Assembly (NCBI RefSeq): GCF_046523945.1
Contig: NZ_CP171363.1
Location: 1,240,001-1,304,000, forward strand
Direction: 5' to 3'
DNA length: 64,000 nucleotides
Origin: Faucicola mancuniensis
Lineage (GTDB): Bacteria > Pseudomonadota > Gammaproteobacteria > Pseudomonadales > Moraxellaceae
A program made the position numbers and the translations under genes. The notes under the pieces are model-generated. The model searched no databases, was not told the origin of the DNA, and saw nothing but the letters and a program-made list of their open reading frames with translations. Shown here one piece after another: positions 1 through 8,657 of this stretch (positions are counted from its first letter, which is position 1; the number at the start of each line of letters is the position of its first letter).

Positions 1-17
1 AAACGTTTAAAATTAGA

Positions 18-101
18 GAAAACCGTTCACCCTGAGCTTGTCGAAGGGTAAGTTTTCTGGGTTTCCATCATGGTTCGACAGTCTCACCACGAACGGAAAC
101 T
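18..101. repeat. REP-like imperfect palindrome
   Basis: The arms CCGTTCACCCTGAGCTTGTC (from 23) and TGGTTCGACAGTCTCACCAC (from 71) are imperfect reverse complements that share CCGTTC, TGAG and GTCGAA blocks. They can fold into a long hairpin. The motif resembles extragenic palindromes that are dispersed in many bacterial genomes (family knowledge). No other copy was seen in this window, so its repetitive nature here is inferred. Confidence 0.55.
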
Positions 102-123
102 TTAGATTGCAAAGAGCTCTAAT

Positions 124-813
124 TTATTGTTCACGTTTTTTATACAATTTTTCTTTCCAACTATCTTCCAAACAATCAATCGCTAGCCATTGATTGACAG
201 TATCGACAGGGATTTTATCTTTTTGGTTGGCAAGTTGCCAAAGCGTGGCTAAATCGGCAAATGGATAAGGCCGCTCGACCAAATACACAGGCAGATTTTG
301 GGTCAAATTGCCGTCTTGCACCACTTGAAAATACCACCCTGCCATGCCTTACTCGGTGATAAAGGAAGCGACTTCATAACGCCCTAATTGGTCGTTGATT
401 TTGTAGCAAGGTCGGCGTGGCTGTACGATTCGCAGTTTGACGCTAGTTGTATCGTCTTCGCCATAGCGATAAACATCGCCAATGTAAACGTTGGACTCTG
501 ACATGGGTTCGCCGTCTGTCATCACGGTTAAATTTTCGCCCAATGTGCCAATCGCCATGTCCATGCCAAAGTTTTGGTAAGTGGTAATCGGCATTTGATG
601 CACGGCTTTTAGGTGTCCACCGTGATGTTTGCGGTCGGCTTGTTCATCGGTGACAAGTCCGAGATAATTTACTGCCATTTCGCCTTTGACTGGGTATTTA
701 TTAATGGCGGATAACTTGTCACGAGCGAAATAGTCAGCTTTGCCTGCTCGTACTTCGGTTAAAGTTCCGATAAATTGGGGGCGTTGAATAGCGTTTGGCA
801 TGGTAATTCTCAT
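124..813 (-). pseudogene. yiiM: YiiM-like MOSC-domain protein interrupted by an in-frame stop
   Basis: Two pieces in the same frame, 154 and 73 codons, are separated only by a TAA at 349-351. The first piece is a MOSC domain, with a KHHGG segment and a QPRRPCYKIN segment that contains the conserved cysteine expected to bind molybdenum cofactor. The second starts GMAGWYFQVV and looks like the C-terminal 3-alpha domain of YiiM proteins. Together they give about 228 residues, close to full YiiM length, so one nonsense change is the simplest explanation. YiiM proteins use molybdenum cofactor to reduce N-hydroxylated compounds, which fits the nearby moaA and moeA. A sequencing error, or expression of the MOSC half alone, cannot be excluded. 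Confidence 0.8.
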
Positions 814-826
814 TTAATAAAAAGGG

Positions 827-1312
827 TTAAAGTTTGCTTAACTGCCATTCTTGCATATTTTGAAAATAATAAAAGTCATTAATATACCAACGCTTTTTTA
901 GCCATTTCAACGTGAATTTATAAAGGAGTAGTCCCTTTTTATTGATAAAGAACACATCACAAGTCGTTTTATTCAATTCTAAATGATGAAAATCTTTCAT
1001 TTCGTAATCAAAACTACCCGCATAATCATGATAAGACACATAATCTAAACGTGAACGTTTTTTAGCTGTACAAAGTAGTTTGAAGATAGTGATTAACGTT
1101 TTCTTAGGTTTATCTTGTTGAAAAAAATTATAAAAATCTCTGTGAGTGTGATACTGTTTTGATACCGCATAGCATTCTTTAGAGCATTTTCTCATCACAT
1201 AGATATATTGCAAAACCAAATGCTCTGGATTTTGTTGCCAATCGGTAATTTGTGGGTCAAAATACAGCCCAACATCAAACGGAAACAACGTTTCATCAAC
1301 TTTTAATACCAT
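827..1312 (-). CDS. hypothetical protein, 161 aa
   Basis: I do not recognise this protein. It is 161 residues long and rich in aromatic and lysine residues, with no signal peptide or clear membrane segment. The C-terminal part (KKRWYINDFYYFQNM) resembles the last strands of NTF2-like or immunity-type folds, but this is only an impression. The start lies 3 bases after the moaA stop, so it is probably translated from the moaA transcript. It sits between moaA and the broken yiiM-like gene. Confidence 0.6.
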   Translation of the reverse strand: MVLKVDETLFPFDVGLYFDPQITDWQQNPEHLVLQYIYVMRKCSKECYAVSKQYHTHRDFYNFFQQDKPKKTLITIFKLLCTAKKRSRLDYVSYHDYAGSFDYEMKDFHHLELNKTTCDVFFINKKGLLLYKFTLKWLKKRWYINDFYYFQNMQEWQLSKL

Positions 1313-1315
1313 TCA

Positions 1316-2452
1316 TTAACCGCCCACCATAGAAAGATTCGCCATGATACCACTATTATTATCAGTTAAAAAATGATGTTCTGGCTTAATTGGCATCAAA
1401 CTTTGCAATGCCATCACCAACCCAGCCGTGTCGCCACTCGTCAAAAACTCACGCACATCATAATTAAGCTGGTCAAACAAACACAAATGCACCTTGCCTT
1501 GACTACTCACTCGCAAACGATTGCAACTGTCGCAAAACTGCGGGGCATACGGCTCGATTAGCCCAATTTTGCCGACATAATCCGCATGACAAAACTCAAT
1601 CGCAGGACCGCTATCGGCTTGCCGCTGTATCGCTTGCCAACCATTTTCAATCAAATACTGTTTAATCGTTTTTCCACTAGCGTGTTCGGAAAAAAACAGC
1701 TCGCTATTATCAGACGTTTGCATAAACTCAATAAAACGGTAGGTCACAGGGTAAGTTTTGACATACGCCAACGCACTTTGCAAATTATCAAACGCCGTTT
1801 CCGCCATTAAAATACCGTTTAATTTTAGACGAATATCGGTGGTTTCCAGTAATTTATCCAAGTCACTGAGCAAAGTCGGCAACATATCAAAGCCTGTAAT
1901 TTGCTGAAAAATTGTCGGATTAAAACTATCAATACTGACGTTTAATTGCGAAAGCCCAGCACTTTGCCAAGCGGATAAATGTTTGGCAAGTTTGTAACCA
2001 TTGGAACTGACGGCAACGGTTTTGATACTGTCATGGCTGTTGGCAATGCGGATAATATCGGCTAAATCGTGGCGAATGGACGGCTCGCCCCCTGTTAGGC
2101 GGATTTTAGTCGTGCCAAGAGCAGTAAAGCCGTCAAATAACGTGGCGATTTCATCAAGGGAGAGTTCATTGTCGGGGCGTTTGCCACCGTTGGCGGTGTA
2201 GCCGTTGGGCAAGCAATAGTTACAGCGAAAATTGCAAAAATCAGTCACCGAAAGGCGTAAATAGGTCAATCGGCGGTGAAAGGGGTCGATTAACGAAGCA
2301 GTATCAATCACAGGGGAAATGATGGAAATATCAGAAGAGTGTGGCGAATGGGCAGATGTTTTACCATTAAAATCAAAGGGCAAATCATCTAGCCCTGTGC
2401 CTGTTGGTTGGGCGATTGATAAAGTTTTCATGGCGGTGTCTGCGTAAAGCAT
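1316..2452 (-). CDS. moaA: GTP 3',8-cyclase MoaA (molybdenum cofactor synthesis)
   Basis: A radical SAM enzyme that, with MoaC, turns GTP into cyclic pyranopterin monophosphate in the first step of molybdenum cofactor synthesis. The N-terminal 4Fe-4S motif is C73-x3-C77-x2-C80 (CNFRCNYC). The GGEP motif follows, and the C-terminal cluster is FCDSCNRLR plus a later cysteine in HLCLF. The protein ends in the usual Gly-Gly. At 378 residues it is longer than typical MoaA (about 330) because of a roughly 55-residue low-complexity N-terminal extension; Met8 (2431) is an alternative start. It follows moeA after a 104-base gap with a NarL-like site, so it probably supplies cofactor for NarG under nitrate respiration. 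No moaC or moaE is in the window. Confidence 0.95.
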   Translation of the reverse strand: MLYADTAMKTLSIAQPTGTGLDDLPFDFNGKTSAHSPHSSDISIISPVIDTASLIDPFHRRLTYLRLSVTDFCNFRCNYCLPNGYTANGGKRPDNELSLDEIATLFDGFTALGTTKIRLTGGEPSIRHDLADIIRIANSHDSIKTVAVSSNGYKLAKHLSAWQSAGLSQLNVSIDSFNPTIFQQITGFDMLPTLLSDLDKLLETTDIRLKLNGILMAETAFDNLQSALAYVKTYPVTYRFIEFMQTSDNSELFFSEHASGKTIKQYLIENGWQAIQRQADSGPAIEFCHADYVGKIGLIEPYAPQFCDSCNRLRVSSQGKVHLCLFDQLNYDVREFLTSGDTAGLVMALQSLMPIKPEHHFLTDNNSGIMANLSMVGG

Positions 2453-2525
2453 TGCCTCGGTAATGGGTGAGAGCTTACTTTAGCAAAATTACGCTGGTTT
2501 CACCATTCACCAAAAGCACAGTCGC

Positions 2526-2541
2526 TACTACTTTGGGGGTA
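2526..2541. promoter_or_regulatory. NarL-like 7-2-7 site upstream of moaA
   Basis: TACTACTTTGGGGGTA is two inverted heptamers with a 2-base spacer, the arrangement NarL/NarP bind. The first heptamer fits TACYYMT at all but one position. The identical 16-mer occurs between narK1 and narX (15530-15545, opposite strand). Location between moeA and moaA suggests separate nitrate control of moaA. Binding is inferred. Confidence 0.6.
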
Positions 2542-2556
2542 GTTCCCTAAAAATGC

Positions 2557-3846
2557 TTACCCCAACTGCCACTCAAATGGCAAAATCTCAACCATTTCGC
2601 CTTGAGCCACATCGCCACGTTCCACCGTCAAAACGAGCAAACAATTGGCTCTGGTAAGCTGTTTAACACGGTGTGAATCTTGCCCAGTAAAGGGCGTGAC
2701 GATAAATTGACCGTCATCATGTTGGCTAAAGTAAGCTCGCTGAAACTCTTGACGACCGCTATTTTTGCGAATGGCAGATTGGCAAATCGCTTGCAAGCGT
2801 AATTGTTTTAGCAAATCAATCTCGGCACAGCCTGTCAAACGCCAAATCGCAGGACGCACAAATTGCAAACAGCCGACAATGGTAGAAAGTGGATTTCCTG
2901 GTAAACCAAAATATAAAACTTGTTTGTTATTTTTAGCAAATTCACCAAAGACAAACGGTTTTCCGGGTTTCATCGCCACTTTATAATGGTTAATTTTACC
3001 CAGTTTATCAACGACTTGGGTCAAAAAATCATAATCACCGACTGACACCCCAGCACTTGAGATAATTACATCGCATTCATCAATCGCTTGCTCAACTGCT
3101 TGGGTGGTTTTGTCTAAATCGTCTGGGATAATGCCATAATCTTTAACAATAATCGGTAAATCTTTAAGCAATGTTTTGAGCGTTGGCGTATTTGAGTTAT
3201 AAATTTGGGCAAGGTGGGTCAAAGGCTCTCCCAGTTGCACCAATTCATCACCAGTTGCCAAAATTCCCACCGTCAAAGGCTTAGCAACGGTGACATTTGC
3301 CACACCCAAATTAGCCAGTAGGCTGATATCGGCGGTATTTAGGCGTTTGCCTGTGCTGAGTAAGGTTTCGCCTGTTTGCACTTCTTCGCCTTGCTTGCGG
3401 ATATTTGAGCCGTGATTAGCAGTTTTGGCAAGGGTAATTGTATAGGGTTGGGATTTATCCAATGTGCTTTGAATATCGGCAAAATTGGTATTTTCTTGCA
3501 TGACCACCGTGTCGCAATCGCTTGGCACGACCGCCCCCGTAAAGATACGCACCGCTTGTCCTGTGGTCAGCGTGCCTGTAAAAGGCGAGCCTGCACACGA
3601 TTCGCCGACCACGTCAAACACGCTGTTCTCTGCCAAATCGCTACCTATGGCAAGGGCAAAACCGTCCATTGCTGATAAATGTTGGCGTGGAATGTCAAAA
3701 CTGGCGGTGATGTCTTTTGCCAAAATATGGTTGGACGACTCAAGCAATGGCAGTTCAATGGTGGCACGTTTCGCCAAAGGATTGTCGATTAAATAGGTTT
3801 GGCAACGTTGGGTAATGGCGGATTTTAAATCTTGGACGGATATCAT
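2557..3846 (-). CDS. moeA: molybdopterin molybdenumtransferase MoeA
   Basis: Inserts molybdate into adenylated molybdopterin, the last step in making molybdenum cofactor, in the cytoplasm. The 429-residue length is normal for the family. Visible marks are the MoeA N-terminal PRQHLSAMDGFAL segment, the SSAGVSVGDYDFL motif of the MogA-like catalytic domain, the LPGNPLSTIVG loop, and a C-terminal beta domain ending ERGDVAQGEMVEIL. It starts 36 bases downstream of the ppiC-type gene on the same strand, so the two are probably co-transcribed. moaA follows but has its own regulatory site. The context points to a dedicated cofactor supply for the nitrate reductase. Confidence 0.95.
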   Translation of the reverse strand: MISVQDLKSAITQRCQTYLIDNPLAKRATIELPLLESSNHILAKDITASFDIPRQHLSAMDGFALAIGSDLAENSVFDVVGESCAGSPFTGTLTTGQAVRIFTGAVVPSDCDTVVMQENTNFADIQSTLDKSQPYTITLAKTANHGSNIRKQGEEVQTGETLLSTGKRLNTADISLLANLGVANVTVAKPLTVGILATGDELVQLGEPLTHLAQIYNSNTPTLKTLLKDLPIIVKDYGIIPDDLDKTTQAVEQAIDECDVIISSAGVSVGDYDFLTQVVDKLGKINHYKVAMKPGKPFVFGEFAKNNKQVLYFGLPGNPLSTIVGCLQFVRPAIWRLTGCAEIDLLKQLRLQAICQSAIRKNSGRQEFQRAYFSQHDDGQFIVTPFTGQDSHRVKQLTRANCLLVLTVERGDVAQGEMVEILPFEWQLG

Positions 3847-3882
3847 ACTTAATCTCTAATAAATTATTTTTTAAAAATTTCA

Positions 3883-4950
3883 TCACCCACGATACACGTT
3901 TTCTTCGCTCATTTGCAAGTCAATATTTTCGATATCGGCTTGCTGGCTTAACCCAAACAGATAATCGGTCAAAGCATGGTGAAACGATTGTTGGGTCAAA
4001 TGGTTGGCTATCATGGGCTTGGCTTGCTCATAGCTCAAGGCGTGTCCGTCTTGGCGAGTCAAAACTTCCACCACATGAACGCCAAACCGAGTTTCAATCG
4101 GATTGACCGCAACGCCTACAGGTAGGGCAAACACCGCATTTTCAAACTCTGGTACGGTCTGACCTTTAATAATTTCGCCCAAATTGCCACCATCATCTTT
4201 TGACGGACAAAACGAATATTGTTGGGCAAATTGGATAAAGTCGGCATCACGGTTTTGGCTAGTTTGTAAAGTTTTTATCAAGTCCAATGCTTGTTTTTTG
4301 AGTTCAATACGCTCTTCGCCTTCATCAGGTGCAGAAGCCAGCAAAATATGCCGTGCTGTAATCAGCGGTGGCGTAACATAACGCTCTGGGTTGCTGTCAA
4401 ACAATTGACGGCAACTGTCTTCATTGGGAATGGTGGGCTGAACGTTTTTGTCAATCAACTCGCTAATGGCGGTTTCTTCGTCCGTTTGCCATGCTGTTTC
4501 ACCCAAATCGGTATCGGCAAGGACGGCTTGTTTGAGTAATTCTCGCACCACAAGGGCATGAGCCGATTGGTACAGGGCTTCGTCTTGGCTATTGGCAGGG
4601 TGGTATTGCACTTCTTGGGCAATGGCTTTGGGGTCGATAGTCACGCCATTAACTCGAATGGTGGGAATGGTTTGACGGCTGGAGGCGATAAGATTGCTTG
4701 AGCGGTTCATCTCTGCCATAGCTTCGTCAATCAATTCTTTTTCGCTGTGGGGGCGTTTTAGGTCATCGGAAGTCGGCATAATACGAATGTCATCATCAAA
4801 TTCATCATGATGATGGTGGTGATGGTCATGTTCGCCATGATGATGGTGATGACCGCCACAACTACAGTTGCCACAGCCACAACCTGTGGATTGGGTTTCG
4901 GTTGGTTCGACTGGTTGGGTTTGTTTTGGGTTAAAAGTTGAAACGGTCAT
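3883..4950 (-). CDS. parvulin-type peptidyl-prolyl isomerase with Cys/His-rich N-terminus
   Basis: A 355-residue protein of the PpiC/NifM-like class. Residues about 195-300 form the parvulin domain (ITARHILLAS, then GGNLGEI and FGVHVVEVL), which catalyses prolyl isomerisation. The N-terminus has a CGCGNCSCGG cluster (Cys24, 26, 29, 31) followed by a histidine run (34-38, 41, 43-48), a likely metal-binding tail. No signal peptide is visible, so it is expected in the cytoplasm. A PpiC-type gene next to narGHJI is also known in Pseudomonas, which suggests a folding or maturation role for nitrate reductase; that role is inferred. It heads the ppiC-moeA unit, separated from narI by a terminator. 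Confidence 0.85.
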   Translation of the reverse strand: MTVSTFNPKQTQPVEPTETQSTGCGCGNCSCGGHHHHHGEHDHHHHHHDEFDDDIRIMPTSDDLKRPHSEKELIDEAMAEMNRSSNLIASSRQTIPTIRVNGVTIDPKAIAQEVQYHPANSQDEALYQSAHALVVRELLKQAVLADTDLGETAWQTDEETAISELIDKNVQPTIPNEDSCRQLFDSNPERYVTPPLITARHILLASAPDEGEERIELKKQALDLIKTLQTSQNRDADFIQFAQQYSFCPSKDDGGNLGEIIKGQTVPEFENAVFALPVGVAVNPIETRFGVHVVEVLTRQDGHALSYEQAKPMIANHLTQQSFHHALTDYLFGLSQQADIENIDLQMSEENVYRG

Positions 4951-5070
4951 ATGTCACCCTTAGATAAGTTAAAGTTTTTATTATTATTTATTTTATTAGC
5001 TTTTTTTACTATACCGCTTTAGCATTATAAAGAAATTTACTTAATTATCTTTAACTTATCGTGCGTAATT

Positions 5071-5155
5071 CTCCATCTATAATCTTTCTTGCGAAGCAGC
5101 GCTTCTCAGATGGAGATGTAAGCACTAATGCCCTAATCAGGGCGTTCTTGTTTTT
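5071..5155. other. structured non-coding element between narI and ppiC
   Basis: This part of the 363-base gap holds a nested inverted repeat: outer arms TCTCCATCT and AGATGGAGA (5071-5115), inner arms GAAGC and GCTTC. It is followed by GCCCTAATCAGGGC and then GTTCTTGTTTTT, which has the form of a plus-strand intrinsic terminator. No coding gene is credible. It could be a small RNA, or the end of a decayed transposon of IS200/IS605 type. I cannot choose between these. Confidence 0.35.
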
Positions 5156-5233
5156 CGATATATTGTCTAATGTGTAAGATATCCTAGCGTTATTTACAGT
5201 ATTTAGGATAAAATACTGCAAATGAACATACAT

Positions 5234-5280
5234 AAAAAAACCACGAACAGTCGGCTGGGGGAGGATGACCTATTCGTGGA
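5234..5280 (-). terminator. intrinsic terminator after narI
   Basis: Read on the minus strand, CCACGAATAG and CTGTTCGTGG pair (10 bp, one mismatch) around a loop of about 19 bases, followed by TTTTTTT. It lies 34 bases beyond the narI stop and separates narGHJI from the ppiC-moeA-moaA genes. Confidence 0.8.
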
Positions 5281-5313
5281 AACTGGAAAATTCGTTTTTT
5301 AAAAATTAAACAA

Positions 5314-6021
5314 TCAAGCTTGAGCTGTTTTTCGACGTACAACTTGATAACGTCTGCTAAGATACCAAATTGGGGCAGAGATGATATGTACCAAACGAGT
5401 AAATGGCACAAGCAAAATTAAAGTCGTACCCAAGAACATATGCAGTTTATAAACTAAACCTACTTGCTCTACGAGCGAGGCTGCATAAACAGGGCGTAAA
5501 ATTGCCAAGTTTTGAGCCCAGCTAGCAAGGTTCATCATCATCACACCGTCAAGGTGACTGGTCGATACCACAATGGTGCATAAACCTAGAATTAATTGAG
5601 CCAATAAAACCAAAAGTAACAATTTATCACCAAAACTTGAGGTATGGCTAACACGTGGGTCGGTAAAACGGCGAATAATCAGCATAACCAGACCAACCAA
5701 ACAAATCAACCCTGCAATACCACCAACCGCCATGGCTAACACTTGTTTTTGCGGGGCGGTGATAAACACGCTATAAACTGCATGGGGCGTGAACATCCCA
5801 AAAAAATGCCCAAGTAATATAATCAAAATCCCCACATGAAATAGGTTGCTCGCCATTCTCATGCCTTTGGGCTGGAGCATTTGGCTTGAACCTGTTTTCC
5901 AAGTGTATTGTGATAAGTCAAATCTTGCCCAACAACCAAAAACACACACGGTCAAGGCAATATAAGGATAAATACCGTATAAAAAAACATTTATCCAGTC
6001 GCTGGGATTGGTTGTATTCAT
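5314..6021 (-). CDS. narI: respiratory nitrate reductase gamma subunit NarI
   Basis: The membrane cytochrome b subunit that oxidises quinol and passes electrons through two b hemes to NarH. It is 235 residues with about five membrane helices. The heme-ligand histidines are in place: H62 and H72, ten apart, in FHVGILIILLGHF, and a C-terminal pair 18 apart in KLHMFLG and RLVHII. These spacings match E. coli NarI. The start overlaps the narJ stop by 4 bases, so translation is coupled. It is the last gene of narGHJI and is followed by a terminator. Confidence 0.97.
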   Translation of the reverse strand: MNTTNPSDWINVFLYGIYPYIALTVCVFGCWARFDLSQYTWKTGSSQMLQPKGMRMASNLFHVGILIILLGHFFGMFTPHAVYSVFITAPQKQVLAMAVGGIAGLICLVGLVMLIIRRFTDPRVSHTSSFGDKLLLLVLLAQLILGLCTIVVSTSHLDGVMMMNLASWAQNLAILRPVYAASLVEQVGLVYKLHMFLGTTLILLVPFTRLVHIISAPIWYLSRRYQVVRRKTAQA

Positions 6022-6908
6022 AATATTTCTTCCTGTTTGTTACTTAGCTGGGCGTTATTTTTGAGGGATTGATTTTGCTCGCCTTGATTAAAATCGACCC
6101 AATGCACAGGTACGGTCGCTTGGCGTTGGGCTTGTTCACCTTGTAGGCTGGCAATGCGTTGTTTGGTTTGGCTTGACGGGCAGTTTTCTTGTTCTGCTCC
6201 CAAAAAGTCCACCATTTCTTCTTCCCATTCTTTGTCAATGGCTTCGGCGGTATCGTCCGCAGGTTTGTTATCTTTTTGCAGTTTGGCAAGTTCATCATCG
6301 ATAACTGACAACGGTTCGCCTGCTATTTGCAATAAGGCTTTAAAAAGGCTGACGTATTGGCTATTTTTATCAACCAGACGAGCCGATAAAACCGTGACAA
6401 TATGGCTAATATTACTAATTTCTTCACGAATATGGCGGTAATTGTCCGACTCATCGCCTGTCATTTGGGCTTGGTATGCCAAAAATTCTAGATACATGGG
6501 CAGATAGTCGGGCAGTTCTTTGGCGTTGATTTCAAAACCTGCGTCTTCGTATTGTGCCATTAAATCGACCATAGCTTGCCCACGGTCACGGCTTTCGCCA
6601 TGCACGTGTTCAAATAGCCAAAGCGACAATGAGCGACCCCGTTCAAATAAACTGTCATATTTGGCTTGGGTTTCCATTTCGCCAAGTTCGAGCATTTCAT
6701 CAATCAAACTTGCGATTTCGCTACGCACTTGGGGGCTAATCAGCCGACTGGTCATGACCAGTTGTTTGCATTCGTCAAGATTGCCATCTATAAATAGCTC
6801 GTGACTTGGGTAATCCATCAGCAAACTTAGCACTTTAAGCAGTTTCATGTCGTTTTGCATGGCTAAATTTGGTGTGGTTGGATTGGCTTGGGAAACTTGC
6901 GTTGTCAT
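6018..6908 (-). CDS. narJ: nitrate reductase assembly chaperone NarJ
   Basis: A cytoplasmic chaperone of the TorD/NarJ family that holds the NarGH complex until molybdenum cofactor is inserted and the complex docks on NarI. The N-terminal domain (LLKVLSLLMDYPSHELF, then LSLWLFEHVHGESRDRGQAM and LPDYLPMYLEFLA) is typical. At 296 residues it is longer than E. coli NarJ (236); the extra length is an acidic, glutamine-rich C-terminal tail from about residue 215 that ends NKQEEIL. It starts 6 bases after narH and overlaps narI. Confidence 0.95.
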   Translation of the reverse strand: MTTQVSQANPTTPNLAMQNDMKLLKVLSLLMDYPSHELFIDGNLDECKQLVMTSRLISPQVRSEIASLIDEMLELGEMETQAKYDSLFERGRSLSLWLFEHVHGESRDRGQAMVDLMAQYEDAGFEINAKELPDYLPMYLEFLAYQAQMTGDESDNYRHIREEISNISHIVTVLSARLVDKNSQYVSLFKALLQIAGEPLSVIDDELAKLQKDNKPADDTAEAIDKEWEEEMVDFLGAEQENCPSSQTKQRIASLQGEQAQRQATVPVHWVDFNQGEQNQSLKNNAQLSNKQEEIL

Positions 6909-6914
6909 GATGCG

Positions 6915-8450
6915 TTACTCCCAAGTTTGTACCGTTTGGCTAAAGTTGCGTTGGTTATTTTTCTTTTGCCCAAACATATGGGTGTCAGATTCACCACCAC
7001 AACCATTGCCAAAGCTAAAGCCACAGCCATTTTTCTCGGCAAACGCATCGCTTAATGCTTCTTCACGGTGGGCGGTTGGGATGACAAAACGGTCTTCGTA
7101 ATTGGCAATCGCAAGATAGCGATACATATCTTCAACTTGTAACTGGGTCAAGCCGACATCGTCAAGCACTTGTTTGAGTTCGACATTATCAACTTGTTGA
7201 GCCCGTTTGTACGCGCGCATGGCAAGTAGGCGTTTAAGTGCCAAACGTACAGGCGCTTCATCGCCTGCGGTGAGCATATTGGCAAGGTATTTAAGCGGAA
7301 TACGCAAGCTATCCACATCAGGTAAAATGCCATTCATACCGACTTTGCCTTGTTCGGCGGCGTTTTGAATCGGTGATAGGGGTGGCACATACCAAACCAT
7401 TGGTAAGGTGCGATATTCTGGGTGCAGTGGTAATGCCAATTTCCAATCGACCGCCAGTTTATACACAGGTGATTTTTGAGCCGATTCAATGACTGACATA
7501 TCAATGCCGTCTTTTAACGCTTGCTCAATCACGGCTGGGTCGTGCGGATTTAGGAAAATATCAAGCTGGGCTTGGTACAAGTCTTGCTCATTGGGCAGAC
7601 TGGCGACTTCTTTGATTTTATCGGCATCGTACAATAACACACCAAGATAACGGATACGTCCCACGCAAGTTTCCGAACAAACCGTTGGCAAGCCCGCTTC
7701 GATACGTGGGTAACAGAAGATACATTTTTCGGATTTGCCTGTTTTCCAGTTGTAGTAGATTTTTTTGTAAGGACAGCCAGAAATACACATCCGCCAGCCA
7801 CGACATTTGTCTTGGTCAATCAGCACAATGCCGTCTTCTTCACGTTTATAAATCGCCCCACTAGGACAAGAAGCGACACACGTTGGGTTTAAGCAATGCT
7901 CACACAAACGTGGCAAATACATCATAAAGGTGTTTTCATATTGACCATAAATGTCGGCTTGGATTTGGTCAAAGTTTTTATCTTTACGGCGTTTTTCAAA
8001 TTCCGAACCCAAGATTTCTTCCCAGTTGGGGCCCCATTCGATTTTTTGCATTCGTTTGCCTGTAATCAGCGAGCGTGGGCGAGCAATCGGCTGGTGTTCG
8101 CTGATAGGGGCGGTGTGAAGGTGTTGATAATCAAAATCAAACGGTTCGTAATAGTCGTCAATACTTGGTAAATCTGGGTTGGCAAAAATATTGGCAAGCA
8201 CACGGAATTTGCCACCGATACGTGGATTGATTGAGCCGTCTGCGTTGCGAATCCAGCCACCTTTCCATTTGGCTTGATTCTCCCATTCTTTGGGAAAGCC
8301 GATGCCAGGCTTGGATTCGACATTGTTAAACCAAGCATATTCCATACCTTCACGGCTGGTCCAGACGTTTTTACAAGTGACCGAGCAAGTGTGACAGCCG
8401 ATACATTTGTCTAGGTTGAGTACCATACCGACTTGTGATCGAATTTTCAT
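6915..8450 (-). CDS. narH: respiratory nitrate reductase beta subunit NarH
   Basis: The iron-sulfur subunit that carries electrons from NarI to NarG on the cytoplasmic face. The 511 residues include four cysteine groups: C16-x2-C19-x2-C22-x3-C26 (CIGCHTCSVTC), then CEHCLNPTCVASC, then CRGWRMCISGC, where Trp replaces a cysteine as in the 3Fe-4S cluster of E. coli NarH, and CIFCYPRIEAG with the following CSETC. A GGAG ribosome site lies 8 bases before the ATG. Unusually, 230 bases with three inverted repeats separate it from narG; in most nar operons these genes nearly touch. Confidence 0.97.
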   Translation of the reverse strand: MKIRSQVGMVLNLDKCIGCHTCSVTCKNVWTSREGMEYAWFNNVESKPGIGFPKEWENQAKWKGGWIRNADGSINPRIGGKFRVLANIFANPDLPSIDDYYEPFDFDYQHLHTAPISEHQPIARPRSLITGKRMQKIEWGPNWEEILGSEFEKRRKDKNFDQIQADIYGQYENTFMMYLPRLCEHCLNPTCVASCPSGAIYKREEDGIVLIDQDKCRGWRMCISGCPYKKIYYNWKTGKSEKCIFCYPRIEAGLPTVCSETCVGRIRYLGVLLYDADKIKEVASLPNEQDLYQAQLDIFLNPHDPAVIEQALKDGIDMSVIESAQKSPVYKLAVDWKLALPLHPEYRTLPMVWYVPPLSPIQNAAEQGKVGMNGILPDVDSLRIPLKYLANMLTAGDEAPVRLALKRLLAMRAYKRAQQVDNVELKQVLDDVGLTQLQVEDMYRYLAIANYEDRFVIPTAHREEALSDAFAEKNGCGFSFGNGCGGESDTHMFGQKKNNQRNFSQTVQTWE

Positions 8451-8523
8451 AAGGTTGCTCCGAGTTATTTTTATCCCTGCCTTGTGGGTGGGGCGAATTG
8501 TTAGAAAATTGTAGTGGGTTTTA

Positions 8524-8657
8524 TCCTACTTTTACCGTATTTTGCCAATAAAAGTAGGACAAACCAATTATGCGAAAGTTGTTAAAGTGATAACTGTTTA
8601 TCCGTCTAAAGTAGTAGATAAACTTTTTGGTTATTTTGGGTTATGCTCTGATAACCC
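8524..8657. promoter_or_regulatory. narG-narH spacer with three inverted repeats
   Basis: The 230-base spacer (8451-8680) contains TCCTACTTTTA paired with TAAAAGTAGGA (8524-8534 and 8549-8559), GTTTATC with GATAAAC (8596-8602 and 8617-8623), and GGGTTAT with ATAACCC (8638-8644 and 8651-8657). An AGTAGTA heptamer like those in the NarL-type sites lies inside the middle one. The hairpins could set RNA processing or partial termination between narG and narH. None has a clear T-tract in the gene direction. Confidence 0.5.

Noticed and set aside
4801..4860. Trinucleotide-like repeat (ATG/GTG-rich) in the ppiC-type gene as a contingency locus
   Set aside because: It simply encodes the His run; the codons are mixed and any slippage would be in threes, not switching the frame.
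5051..5411. Two overlapping minus-strand open frames (60 and 73 codons) between narI and ppiC
   Set aside because: They run through the hairpins and the narI terminator, lack ribosome sites, and the second overlaps narI in another frame.
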